Shown: positions 48,913-63,369 of the stretch, one piece after another
How positions within the stretch are numbered: position 1 is the stretch's first letter
How the letters are laid out: each line of letters opens with the position of its first letter
Assembly (NCBI RefSeq): GCF_964340395.1
Contig: NC_135569.1
Span: forward strand, 16,320,519 to 16,384,518
Source of the DNA: Glandiceps talaboti
Lineage: Eukaryota > Hemichordata > Enteropneusta > Spengelidae
Direction: 5' to 3'
DNA length: 64,000 nt
The notes under the pieces: model-generated
Databases searched by the model: none
The model's input: the letters and a program-made list of their open reading frames with translations, nothing else
Told to the model about the DNA's origin: nothing
Translations under genes and position numbers: made by a program

Positions 48913-49028
48913 CATATGATTCAAATCTATTACCATGACTACATATGATTCAAATCTATTACCATGACTACATATGATTCAAATATATTACCATGACTAC
49001 ATATGATTCAAATCTATTACCATGACTA
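48913..49028. repeat. 29-bp tandem repeat, 4 copies
   Basis: CATATGATTCAAATCTATTA plus CCATGACTA repeated four times with a single base change in the third copy. Confidence 0.92.
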
Positions 49029-49212
49029 AATTGTCTGGTTCTCTTTATATATTTATCGATGGCATACAACTAGTACGTGAATGTTTCGCTTTAATACGTT
49101 GTAGTTTGACTCAGACTGTAGCTGCTCAGTATTTATTACGTCACAGAAAATTGAAGTTGAGGCCAGAATGTCATGATGTATGATTGATGTTCATGTACGA
49201 GTGATGAAGTAA

Positions 49213-49312
49213 TGTTGTCACGTTCAGTAAGTCGTCATTGGATACTGTTGTCACGTTCAGTAAGTCGTCATTGGATACTGTTGTCACGTTCAGTAAGTCG
49301 CCATTGGATACT
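49213..49312. repeat. 33-bp tandem repeat, 3 copies
   Basis: TGTTGTCACGTTCAGTAAGT plus CGTCATTGGATAC, three copies with one substitution. Confidence 0.92.
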
Positions 49313-49319
49313 GTTTAGG

Positions 49320-51147
49320 GTATACGATACTTCAAGTAAATCAATTCCATCCAACAAAACAGGTTTTTTTTAATTCAGTCGCAACTAGTGCAGTATCGAG
49401 AATACTTATGCAAATTTTAATTCTATGGTGCACGTGTCGACTTTATTATCGACTTTATGCATTAAGTGTAATCCTCTCTCTGTACGTGTTCATATTTCCA
49501 TGATACAAGAAACCAGCGATCCCTGTGGCTTAGAAAATCACTTTTTACAGTAAGGATAATAAATATTTGATGTTTTTCCGCATCAGAAAATCCAGCTCAT
49601 TGTTGTCCCCGGGCATTCCACAGCTACACGATAGATATTACTATTTTACCACCAGTATTAACGGTCTTATTTTTTTCTCTGTTTCTCAATACCTGACCGA
49701 CCGGAATTTTCAGCTCTGACATCAAAATTTTAAAAAAATTGTTATTTTCCGCCTTAATATTTTGCGGAATAATGCCCTCTCTGGCAAGAATAAAACATAT
49801 GTCTGGTATGGACTATCGACGTTATCTACAGTCATGGCGGTGACGACAACACTTGTTCACGACCAGAGCATTTCATTCATGACGGAAGTTATTCAAGTGG
49901 GGGGGGGGGGTGAGAACATGCTAATTGTGTAGAGAAGCTAGGAAGGGCTTATTAGCAGAAATCCGATAAAAAGAACAATAGGAGGAAAAGGAGATGCAGG
50001 GGAAAAATAATAAATCTTCATGAAGAATATTCACTTTTTTCATTTTTTTAAATCGACCGACCCATAGTTGCCATGAAAAAGTAATGAGAAACATAAAAAA
50101 TAGGGTCACAATTAGAATATATTATTTATTTTTTCTTATAAGGATATATACAATAGTGTCTGTATATGTTACACAACCTATCTCTTAAATGTTATGACAG
50201 GAGACAAGCAGACAATGTTTGATAAAATTTGTCAATTTATTTTAGATTTTAGGTTGATTTAATCGTCGGCCATAAAATGGAGACCCTTAGTTTTCCAATA
50301 ATTCATTATACTGTTTTATCCTACCAGGTTGCATAATTAAACCTACACTGTACCAAAGATATATTTTATAAAAACTGGTCAATTACATATAAAAAGGCAT
50401 TGTATCTGATAATCAGTGGTCAATATTATCTGTAGATTGTGTCGTCGCAAGTTTAAATTTTGAACGAACGTATGGTATTGAATCTGTCACCAACTGCACT
50501 GGTTATAACCGGAGTATCATTTTTTTGATTAGACAGTCACAATATAGTCACGGAAAATTGTTAAAATACCACTAATTAGGCATTGCACATGTTAATAAGT
50601 AGTCGATATTATCCATAAGCTGTACATAAACAGTTTGAAATCGTGATAATCGTTGAGAGCGCTGTTTTGGGTGCGGACCCACAAATAAATTTGATTTATT
50701 TTATCGTGTATACAGCTACAAAAAAAAAACGTATTTACCCACAGGTGATACAATACTGTTCATGGTGTATGAATTTACGAGTAAGTTATTAGACCTGAGA
50801 AAACATTTTCAGAAAAAATGTTCCGGTTGCAGCTAGAAGCTTCTGAATTAAAAATTAATTGTAAGTTCTTGAAGCTTATATAGCAAGTACATATAAATTA
50901 CCTAAGCTCAGATAATATCTTGTATAAAGCTTGTCATGCCAGCAGGCAGGATAAGTCGACGAGACTCAATTCTGACATTGTATCGAATGGGACAGTGTCC
51001 CGACTTATTCCGTCTGTAAGCAGTGCTAGTTTTCTAGCAGCAGCAAAATACACTATGGCAGACAGTTTTATTTATTTATTTATTGTTATGTTAGACCGAG
51101 ATGTGATCTAGTTTATTAGCGTCACGGTCACAGGACCGGTTGTGGCC
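49320..51147. other. Intergenic DNA, nothing recognised
   Basis: A poly-G run lies at 49900-49910. I see no gene, RNA or transposon end that I can support. Confidence 0.4.
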
Positions 51148-51392
51148 AGGTTTTACTATGAACAGGAAATGACGTATAGTACCAGACCAGGTTCTATGAC
51201 GTAAATGTATAGTACCAGACCAGGTTCTACTATGAACAGGATATGACGTGCGTATAGTACCAGACCAGGTTCTATGACGTAAATGTATAGTACCAGACCA
51301 GGTTCTACTATGAACAGGATATGACGTAAAGCACCAGACCAGGTTCTACTATGAACAGGATATGACGTATAGTACCAGACCAGGTTCTATAG
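51148..51392. repeat. Two-unit minisatellite (about 41 and 33 bp) rich in TGACGTA
   Basis: Units all start CCAGACCAGGTTCTA. Long units continue CTATGAACAGGATATGACGT; short units continue TGACGTAAATGTATAGTA. The order is long, short, long, short, long, long. Each unit contains TGACGT(A), the core of CREB/ATF-type sites, though binding is not implied by sequence alone. The array ends where the Tx1-like LINE's A-rich tail begins. Confidence 0.85.
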
Positions 51393-54300
51393 GGTTTTTT
51401 GTTTGTTTGTTTTTTTTATTTCGAGCGAGACTAATTATAGCAACACAAGTGCAAAAGTAACACGTGGCACCATTTGGAACATCTAAAACAAGCTGAGAAA
51501 AATAAGGTACAATGCAGAGGTACGTTTATACGTAGGGAACAAAATTCACTTAAACTTCAAAATTGTCCCATTTTGCACAAAACTTTGGAAGGCAGTCTTT
51601 TCTTTTGGCAATATGGCACTCAATCTGTTTTGCAAGTCTTGCATTTAATTTCACAATATTAAAGGATGGTATAGTTTTTGATAACTTATATTCATAAATG
51701 ATCTTTTTTTGTTATCAATATAATGTGGTTCAACAAGTGTGAAACGGAATTGTTGCCTAAAAGAATCTGTTTAGCTGACAACGATGATGGAGTTTGTAGG
51801 GCAACGCCCCACAGTGTCAAAAGACTGTTCCAGATAATGGTAGTACATTCGTATTCCACAAATAAATGAATAAGGGTTTCGTCCGTTAGGTTACAAAAAT
51901 ACAGAGACTACTATTAACTCTAGGTGGGTTCATATGGTGAAGAATAGTATTTGTATATAAAATATTGTGATTTATCTGCCATTGAAATTCCTGTAATTTT
52001 GACTCTATAGTAACTTTAAAAGGCAGTAAAAAGTAATGGACCCAATCACCGTTGCAAATATTGAGAAAACCAGAGAAGAAAAGCTTGCTTTTTTGGAGGA
52101 ATGAAATGATCTCCTGTTATACGTTTTCTAATAGTTTTGACTTGACACGTTTTAAGTGGAACTAATTTACCTTTGGAGATAAAAATAATCGGTCTTTCTG
52201 GCCTAATGAGCACTGGACTACCTCTTTTCGAAAGAAAAGGGATTGCCTGCAGAATTCCTCTCCAGTAGAGAAAGTGATTAAGATTACATACTAAGGAATT
52301 AAGGTTGTCCCAGTCTTTTAACTGATTTTCATCATTAAAAATATCTGCTTTATATACAATACCTTTCTTATATAAAAAATGAAATGAAAACTGATTTATT
52401 ATTAATGAGAATTTACGAATTGTTCCACAAAACCTTTCTGAACACAGAGCGAACTACAGGGATTAACTTCACTACAAAAAACAAGCATTTCATGGTAAAA
52501 TTTTGACAGTGCAATTGGAAGTAATTTAACCTTGTAATTGCACCGAAAAACAAGCTTACCCCCAAGTGGCTTTAAAAAGAAATTTGCAAGTAACTTCCAT
52601 TGATGTTTAATTTCTTCTGAAATAAAACGTTTTATCCATGAAATTCTAAAAGCTTTGTAGAGGGCAAAAATGTCAATCATACCCAATCCACCGTCTTTAA
52701 TATCACCAATTAAAGAATTTCTACTAACTTTGTCTGGGCCCTTCCAGATAAATCTGTGGATTGCTCTATTAATAGCTTTGATGTCACCCATCTTGATATA
52801 AATTATATTGAACAAATAAATAAACTTTGGAATAACAAGAGTTTTCACAATAAGAGTTTTTCCTATCAAAGTCAGTCCTCTACAACTCCATAGGTTAAGC
52901 AGGCCATTCATGGACTTGAAGGAACCTGAAACGTTTTCCTGGTAAGCCCTAACCGAGTTATAGGAAAAGAAGATGCCGACAATCTTTACAGGCAATTTCG
53001 GCCAATTAATGCCAAGTGGCTCCTCAACCCTAAATCTCCAGCTACCCAGCCACATGGCCTCTGTTTTACTTTTATTTATTGAAAGACCTGAAGCCCGCTG
53101 AAAGTCATTGAGAAGGGCCAAGAGATTGGAAGCCGATGTTTCATCGGCGAGGAAACACGTCAAATCATCAGCAAAGGCAGAGTTTTTGATATCTTCGCCC
53201 AAAACTTTGATGCCGTTAATAGCATTACTTTGCTGAATAGAAAATAATAACACTCCTAAAGCAATAATAAAAAAGGGCAGGGGAGAGAGGGTCGCCTTGG
53301 CGGACTCCTCTCTTAATATAAAAATAACCAGTACTTTGTCCCCGATTCATCACACAACTAGAGGGATTGGAGTAGAAGGTGCGAATCCAATTTTGGAGTG
53401 AGGGGCCAAATTTAAATTTACTAAGTGATGTTAAAAGAAAGTCCCACTAGAGACTATCAAAAGCCTTCTCAAAGTCGATAGCCTGAGGATTCCAGGGAGG
53501 TTTTCATTTTTGGTATACTCCATTAAGTCTGCTATAAGACGAACACAGTCTCCAATTTGACGACCCTTTAAAAAGGCTGATTGGGTGGGCCAATAATTTT
53601 TGGCAGAACCTTTTCCAATCGAAGAGAGATACATTGGCACCCAGTTTAGAGTCAACATTTAGAAGTGTAATCGGCCTCCAATTCTTGATAAGCCGTTTAT
53701 CTTTGCCTTTCTTGTCAATCAACGTAATCACTCCCTGACTTTGGCTGGAACCCAGTGTACCATTTACAAACCCAGCATTCAGTGAGTTGACTAAAAAGGA
53801 CCAATTATAGGCCAAAATTCGATGTAGAATTCATAGGTAAGCCCATCATTTCAATTCCCAGGGTTTTATTTTTTGGCATACTAGCAAGTGCTTTTAAAGG
53901 CCCCATTCAATGTAATTTGGCCTTCACAGTGTTCCCGATCAGCAATACTTTACAGCTAACATTTTGAAAAAAATCAGAAACCTGGACATGTCTACTGCTA
54001 TAAAGGTCCGAATAGAAAGATTTCATTTCTCTTTGAATCTGTGAAGAGTCAGTTATGGTAAGTTACTATATATGTTCATTGATAATCTGAGTAATTTGCG
54101 TTTGCTTTTTCTAAACATAAAAAGTATTTCGTATTCTTTTCCCCAAACTCGTACCATTTTGCCCTTGAACGAATAATACTACCTTCAGTTGTATAGTCAA
54201 ACTCACACTGAAGCTCACTCAGGCTATGAACGCCCACAATTTCCGCTTTCATACTATCGGTGGGAGCGGTAGCCAACAGATTTTCTAAGTGGCTTAACTA

Positions 54301-54475
54301 CTGTTTCAAGTCATACGTGGTGTCCCTTCTCTCCCTTGCTTTCTTTTTACCATAGGCAAGTGAAACCATTTTAATCTTAAATTTCAAATATTCCCAAAGA
54401 GAAATAGGATCATCTGTGTGATACTCGTGTATCCGGGAATTGAATTTTTCAGTGACAAGGGGGAGCCTTCAGTAT
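51393..54475 (-). mobile_element. Dead Tx1/L1-like LINE, 5'-truncated
   Basis: Read on the - strand: a pre-polymerase region (SLWEYLKFKIK; IRSRAKWYEFGEKNTKYF near 54130-54180), reverse transcriptase motifs (GVITLIDKKGKDKRLIKNWR near 53680-53740, then KGRQIGD, AIDFEKAFDSL near 53470, RGVRQGDPLSP near 53300, and FADD near 53170), a thumb/connection region (LTLIGKTLIVKTLVIPKFIY near 52830-52870), and a decayed C-terminal part down to about 52100. Frameshifts fall around 53490 and 53270, with a TAG right after AIDFEKAFDSL, so no polymerase can be made. The endonuclease half is missing. An A-rich tail (T-rich on +, 51395-51418) marks the 3' end. Motif spacing fits the L1 superfamily, Tx1-like branch. 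Confidence 0.85.
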
Positions 54476-54495
54476 TTATAAGCTAAACATATCTG

Positions 54496-55875
54496 AATGT
54501 ATGTATGTATGTATGTATGTATGTATGTATGCATGCATGCATGTATGTATGTATGTATGTATGTATGTATGTATGTATGTATGTCCGAATTTTGCAGGAT
54601 ATGTTATCAACAATACCGGTAACATAGCAAAGCAGTCCAAAGTTAATTGGCCAAAGTCAATTTGGGTAAATCTGCATGAAATGTGCAAGCGTCAGCACAT
54701 CTCCTTGATTAAAGGAGACGATAAATACCTCTACGAAATGGCAGTAGACGAGGAAGTGTCAATAACCTTCGATTCGCCAGACAAATTCTACACAACATTT
54801 AAACAGCAGCTGCTGCAGCAATATCAATCCGAGTTTAAGGCGAAATCTTCACAGGGAAGAGTGACTCGAGAGGCAGGGAAAGTAAACCATGGTGTATCGT
54901 CCACTTACCTCAACAATCACAAGATTGACGATAATTTGAGATCATTTGTCGCGAGAGGTCGTTTACAGCTCCTGCAGTGCGAAAGTCTCATGACCCTGTA
55001 CTATCCAGAGTCGTACACTAAATCATGTAAAATATGCAATCACCCCACTGAAACAGTATCACACATTTTGAATGGCTGCACAAAATTCCAGAAACTATAC
55101 CAACAAAGACACAATAGAATAGTTGATTTAATCTTCGGTAAAATCGCGAACAGTAATCCTGGCAAGGAGACATTCAAAGACACGGTTTTAAAACCTGAAA
55201 TGTTTGATGCTCATATGAGAACTTTTGAACATCAGCATAAACGACCAGACATTACAATCATCGATAAACAGAACAAACATGCAATATTAGTTGAAGTGTC
55301 CGTACCCTTTGATGCACATATTTCATTGTGTTTTCAGAAGAAGTTCGACAAATATTTTCCACTCTCACTAGAAATAAACACTACAGGCTTTCGTTCAGAA
55401 ATAATAGTTATTGTCATTGGAAGTCTCGGAAATGTACATCATAAAGTCACAAGTGGTTTGATCAAAGCTGGTTTAAATAGAAGGAATTCCAAATCCATCA
55501 CCAAATATTGTAGTGTCAGCTCAATAATAGGTTCTTACAAAATTTGGAGATTGAGATGTAGGTACTATAACAACCAGATATCACGTGAACGTTTGTCATA
55601 AGTGACCAAGAGAAACTCGTTCACTAGTCAGTATGATTTCCTGCAAGGTATTGTGTGTGTATTCTGTAAAGGAATTATGTAAATACTTTACCTGTACATG
55701 CTATGTTCATGTAAGTTGGAAATAAAAGAATTTGATATGTATGTATGCATGTATGCATGCATGCATGCATGTATGTATGTATGTATGTATGTATGTATGT
55801 ATGTATGTATGTATGTATTATACTATGTATGTATGTATGTATGTATGTATGTATGTATGTATGTATGTATGTATA
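54496..55875 (+). mobile_element. R2-group (RLE) LINE, 5'-truncated, inside an ATGT microsatellite
   Basis: Coding sequence for the C-terminal part of a restriction-like-endonuclease LINE (54586-55601) and a 135-bp 3'UTR (AATAAA near 55722) lie between two ATGT arrays, 54496-54585 and 55736-55875. Both arrays are on the same strand and both carry GCATGCATGC variants, as expected if one microsatellite was split by insertion. The reverse transcriptase is lost. Known relatives with microsatellite targets exist (Dong of the R4 clade in TAA repeats), so targeted insertion is plausible. Confidence 0.8.
54586..55601 (+). CDS. C-terminal half of an RLE-type LINE polyprotein (zinc knuckle plus endonuclease)
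   Basis: The frame is open from the ATGT array to TAA at 55599-55601, about 338 codons beyond the microsatellite. Numbering from the first in-frame ATG at 54501 (inside the array, so probably not a true start), a zinc-knuckle CKICNHPTETVSHILNGC (C-x2-C-x8-H-x4-C) starts at residue 176. A restriction-like endonuclease core follows: Arg-Pro-Asp at 248-250, Glu at 265 after 14 residues (ILVEVSVPFD), then KKFDKYFPLSL. This order, CCHC then K/R-PD-x12-14-D/E, is that of R2/R4/NeSL/HERO-type LINEs, which cut a specific site and prime reverse transcription there. The region between 54600 and 55000 would be the thumb/linker. No stop or frameshift interrupts it, so the copy is young. Reverse transcriptase is absent, so it is not functional alone. 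Confidence 0.8.
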
Positions 55876-56057
55876 CAAATTAAATCATTTTGACTCTCTT
55901 AGAAAGCAATATTTGTAAATATAAAGTGACAAACAATAAAAGTCTTGCTAGTTACATTTCTCGTATAATCATACACAATATAGTTAGTATCTAAAATGTG
56001 CTTTCCATGTTGTGCATATTCTGTCTGATCTGGTCAATTGTAAAAGTTCCCTGATAC

Positions 56058-56097
<40 letters not shown>

Positions 56098-56099
56098 GT
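56058..56099. repeat. CAT trinucleotide array 1
   Basis: About 14 CAT units; on the - strand these are GAT (Asp) codons in the acidic frame. Confidence 0.95.
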
Positions 56100-56210
56100 C
56101 ACCTTCAGTATTGCCATTATCAGTGTCACTTTAATCTGACTCACTGGTACTACTTGAGTCAGTACATGTATCACTGTCCGTGTTCTCTATGGCATTCAAA
56201 ACTAGGTCAC

Positions 56211-56254
<44 letters not shown>
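56211..56254. repeat. CAT trinucleotide array 2
   Basis: About 14 CAT units, separated from the first by 110 bp of acidic-frame sequence. Confidence 0.95.
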
Positions 56255-56255
<1 letters not shown>

Positions 56256-56591
56256 ATTTTTAACAACAACATTCACGTACAGTGTGAGTGATAAGGTGAG
56301 ATGGTACACTCAACAAAATGTTTTTTATAAAACAATTTTCTTACAATACATATATTTTTATTTTTGTATTTTGGCATGTAAAGTACTTGTAAAATAAATT
56401 TTGAGTGCTGAACTCATTTTTACATCTCAAAACACACAAAACCAATTTACAATAATTGAATCTTCAATCTGGTCACAAAACTACGGATTGTAAAATGTGA
56501 CCCTCCCCAAACATTGTAATGCAAAATATGACCCTCCCCCAAGATCAGGTTTATAAAATGTGACCCCCCCCCCCGATTCCTCCGCCCCCTG

Positions 56592-57545
56592 TAAATACTA
56601 ATAATAATAAGTTTTATAATAATAAGTTTATTCACCAATATAATTATAATAAAAATTGATCTTAAAAAGATACACATACAGAATAAATGGCAAAAGGGAT
56701 CAAGAAATAGCAAAGCTAGTCAAGCTTGTATCCCCTTAGTGACTAACAAACATACTCGTACTTGTAGGTGTATATATTCGATGTTCAAGATTGCCATAGA
56801 AACTATAACAAATAAGAAACATAACAAAATGACAAAGCACAACAATAACAGTGGAACAGTAAAATTGATACACATACAATCACCACAGTCAGTTCACGAA
56901 AGAAATATAAAGTTGTACATGACATCATAGTTATACATATTCTGAGAATAACAACTCTTTCACTTTCTTTTTAAAATTCGTGCGTGAGCCAATAGACCGA
57001 ATCTCAACAGGCATATTGTTCCAGGTTTTAACGCCAGAGTATGATATGGAAGATTGACCAAATGTTGTATGATTATACTCTAGAAAAAGGTTACCACTAT
57101 GTCTTTGCCTTGTATCATAGGGATGATCTATAAGAGTAAAGTAATCTGTAATAGAGTGTGCAGACTTGTGATACATCAAATCATGTATAAAAGAGCTGAC
57201 TGAAAATCTGTACAGTTTGAAAATATCTAGGATTTTCAGTTGTTTGAACAATGGGGCAGAATGATCCGTATACGAGCTAAACGTCATCGCACGGACTGCC
57301 ATCTTTTGTGCCGTCAAAATACAATGTAAATGTGTCGAATATGCATTCCCCCAAACTTCTAGACCGTAGGTAAGATGAGACTGAATAAGGGATGAATACA
57401 AGAGAATCAAAGTGTCTATTGGTAAAAAATGTCTTAGTTTGAATAGCATACCACACATCGTCTTGACTTTCCTATGGACATGGAAATGTTTATCAATAAG
57501 GAGACCAACAAAAGGGACAACATCTACTTCCCATCATTAATAGTG
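56592..57545 (-). mobile_element. CR1/L2-like LINE 3' fragment
   Basis: On the - strand an open frame of about 195 codons (to the stop at 56931) starts VVPFVGLLIDKHFHVHRKVK and MCGMLFKLRHFLP. It continues LLYSSLIQSHLTYGLEVWG, then AQKMAVRAM, LFKQLKIL, DTRQRHSGNL and ISYSGVKTWNNMP, and ends KKVKELLFSEYV. These are the consecutive signature blocks of the post-polymerase region of CR1/L2/jockey-group LINEs. The catalytic reverse transcriptase is missing (5' truncation near 57545). The 3'UTR runs to 56592 and ends AATAAACTTATTATTAT. The frame is intact in what remains, so the insertion is fairly recent. Confidence 0.85.
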
Positions 57546-57549
57546 TCCC

Positions 57550-58440
57550 TTCTCATTAGAATAGAACCCTTAAGGCTTCTATGGGGGGGGGGGGGCGCTA
57601 GCGTTGCCTCAAGACGCTAAACGTGACTGTGAGCCGGATATTTTCTTATAATTAGACACACGAGAATTGTTTATGTAGCACTTTGTATGAACTTGAGAGC
57701 ATTTTGCCAATTTAATGATCTCAAATGGCGTATAAACTGCGGGCGTGAAATGTGTGAATGTGTGTGTGGGGAGGGAGGGGGAGCGCGCACATTTGTGGAC
57801 TTGTATGTTGAGAACAGATACGTACCTCATGTACATTGTGAATATCTTTTATACTATGTTTGTTACATACCTGTGTTTTGTGTAGTTTATATTTCCATAA
57901 CCATATGATGTGTTCGTACAGATGAACAGATGACATACACTATATACTTAATGTTTCCTACGAGACATTGAAATATTATGGGATTTAAAACGCGGGTACG
58001 TGCAAACAGACATTTCTACACCCTCACACCATTTCTAATAAGTCACTATTAAACAGTTAACACTTGAAAACAGTTGCAATTTCGCGGTTTACCTTCCAGA
58101 AGAAATTGTCTTTGGTGACGTCTACTGCCCTCTACGATGACTTATCGTTGTCTTTCTGGAGTAATGTTCTATTGGACCAAATATGAATTTTACGTTAAAA
58201 ATCAACTTCTTGTTGAATTATCATATAAATTCGCAATACTTTATCAAAGTGGCTGTCACATCTCAGAATGTGACATAACCATGACAATGAAATTATTTCA
58301 AGACTGGTAACTGTTTTTATCTGATGGTGGTATTTCAAGAGAGAATTGGAAGAGAAGATGAAAATGCCATTCTGTTGTACAACACAAATCAACATTCAAA
58401 AGACAGTCAGAAATCTCACTTGCTACAGGGAATTATGATC
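57550..58440. other. Intergenic DNA, nothing recognised
   Basis: A G run lies at 57583-57594. Short frames near 57609-57936 show no coding features. Confidence 0.4.
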
Positions 58441-58442
58441 AC

Positions 58443-58496
<54 letters not shown>

Positions 58497-58614
58497 GACA
58501 GACAGACACACAGACAGACAGACATGCATGCACACATGCATGCATGCATGCACACACACACACATGCATGAATGTAGACACACACATGCACACATACATA
58601 TGGAGACAAACATT

Positions 58615-58645
<31 letters not shown>

Positions 58646-58680
58646 ACAGATAGGCATGCACACACACTTTTGTGTACATA
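58443..58680. repeat. CA / CAGA / CATG compound microsatellite
   Basis: CA repeat, then CAGA, GCATGCATG and interrupted CA blocks. Possible frames on both strands are simple-repeat artefacts. Confidence 0.95.
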
Positions 58681-58739
58681 CTCACACACATAAAGTTACT
58701 TGACAAAATAGACAGTTCTCTATTCTTAGATGGACAAGT

Positions 58740-60284
58740 TTTATTTCGACAGTCACAGCAACCTAATACAACCAACAGTCCCTATAGTTCCACAAGTACT
58801 GTGTTTTAAACACATGCAAGCAGTTAAAGTCTGAATCAGATATTTTGTTCCTTTACAGCTGACATCTTCACTTTTCTATAAATCATCATAACATCAAATA
58901 TATAGTTGAACCTTTCTCTGACAAACTCTGTTAAATCTTTGAGAGTTAAGCTCACACTTTCCCCTTTTAAGATTCAATAACAAACAGAATGATACTCTCA
59001 GTTTGAAACAACATACCTTCTTAGATAATGTCTTAAATCAAAAACTGACCATGTTGGTCTATCGCTCTTTTCAATTAAAATTCAAAGCAGGTATGCTGGC
59101 GTCCTCAGAAACTCTTTTCATATGACATCCAAGTAGATCATACCCCAGGCAATTTGAACAAGGTAATTTGATCGAGTAGTTAAAAAATAACTCTGTTATT
59201 TTACTGTTCCAACACTGAACAAAATCAAAATATCTTCTTTTCTTACCTGTTCCTGTAAATTACACTAATTTTACAGATCAACTTTAATAAGCTAATGATC
59301 AAACATTCAACAAAATCAAAATTTCTCTAATCTGTTTCTGTAAATTATACAGTTAAAACATAATTTTACTAATCATAATTGTACACAACCTGAATCTGAT
59401 CAGACATGGTATATTTCAGTATTTTCAAGTCCATCCTACAGTACAACAGCACACAAAATAAAATAAAATAAGTTTCACATGAGAGCTTTGTGGTATGTAA
59501 ATGTGGGAGTCCAGAAAGTTTTATTAACATTTTCATCCTATGGATTATAACTGTCTCTGATCATAATATTCTGACAGCGTTTTTTGTTAGAGGTAAGTTG
59601 GGAGGTAAAGTCTACTTGGGTATGGATTTGCAGACAGATTTTGTACAATGAAAGGGCCCAAACCCATATTCCGGCCTTCAAGGTTTTATCATATACCTAA
59701 TCATGTAGTGGTACAGAAACATCATTTCAATCATGTAACCACATAAATTGACAGTGAAATATTATCTTTTTCAGAAAAAATGTTAAAAATAAAAATAGCA
59801 AAGAAATGAACAAAGCTGAATTGCTGAGTGAACAGATATCACAAAGCATGCCACTTGCCATATTTGGGCAAAATGTGTTGGGGTGTGTGATATGGAAAAT
59901 TATAACATGGGTTGGATGCATTACATTGGAAGAAATACTGGGTATATGATAATGTGTGGGAAACTACAGCAATTTTTACCAGACTTCTCCCCTTCTTTGA
60001 TTGAGATTACCAAACCTTTACTATCTCAGTGAATGCTATGACATTATTTATTGCTTTCTTTACTTGAACTATGCCATTATCTTATTTGGATTTATCCTTT
60101 TAATATTTCACTATTCACAAACCAAACTGAATCACACTGAACAGAGTTATCCAATAACCAAGAGAACTATATATATGTACATGTCAGTAAAATGAAAGCA
60201 ATAACAGTAATACTGACAACTGACTAGTAGAAACACAGGCAAGACATTCACATGTTACAATGGGATGTGATTTGGCTAACAACT
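58740..60284 (-). other. Probable 3'UTR of enolase
   Basis: The 1.5 kb downstream of the enolase stop has no repeats or other genes. AATAAA signals on the - strand occur near 59519 and at 58742-58747, the latter just before the CA microsatellite. Which is used cannot be told from sequence. Confidence 0.4.
58742..58747 (-). promoter_or_regulatory. Candidate polyadenylation signal for enolase
   Basis: AATAAA on the - strand, about 1.54 kb past the enolase stop codon. Confidence 0.35.
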
Positions 60285-63255
<2,971 letters not shown>

Positions 63256-63369
63256 TTACTTCTTCACTATTTTAGTATTCTACCAGGTCCCAAAACAAAA
63301 CCATTGACAAAGTATTCCTATGCAAATCTATTTGATTTCTCTCCTCAACGACGTAATGCACGGTATAAT

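Larger units (their letters stand above)
56050..56590 (-). mobile_element. Possible truncated relative of the 2.1-kb G-tract transposon
   Basis: Near 56480-56590 three units of G tract followed by (T)CA(C/T)ATTTT (complementary strand) face inward, next to TTTACAGGGGGCGG at the right limit. This resembles the ends of 20465-22563 (TTTACGGCAG then G tracts and CCATGAAATTTT). Inward on the - strand is an acidic Asp/Ser-rich frame (DSDTCTDSSSTSESD, then a stop, then SDTDNGNTEGD) built partly on CAT arrays, in the same relative position and orientation as the Ser/Glu-rich frame at 21408-21690. No left terminus was found. Relationship is a hypothesis. Confidence 0.35.

Noticed and set aside
54501-54585. 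N-terminus of the RLE LINE frame starting at 54501
   Set aside because: These 28 codons are ATGT microsatellite read in frame. The element's coding sequence begins at about 54586 and is truncated.
58324-58653. Thr/His-rich frame and its Cys/Val counterpart
   Set aside because: CA/CAGA microsatellite artefact.
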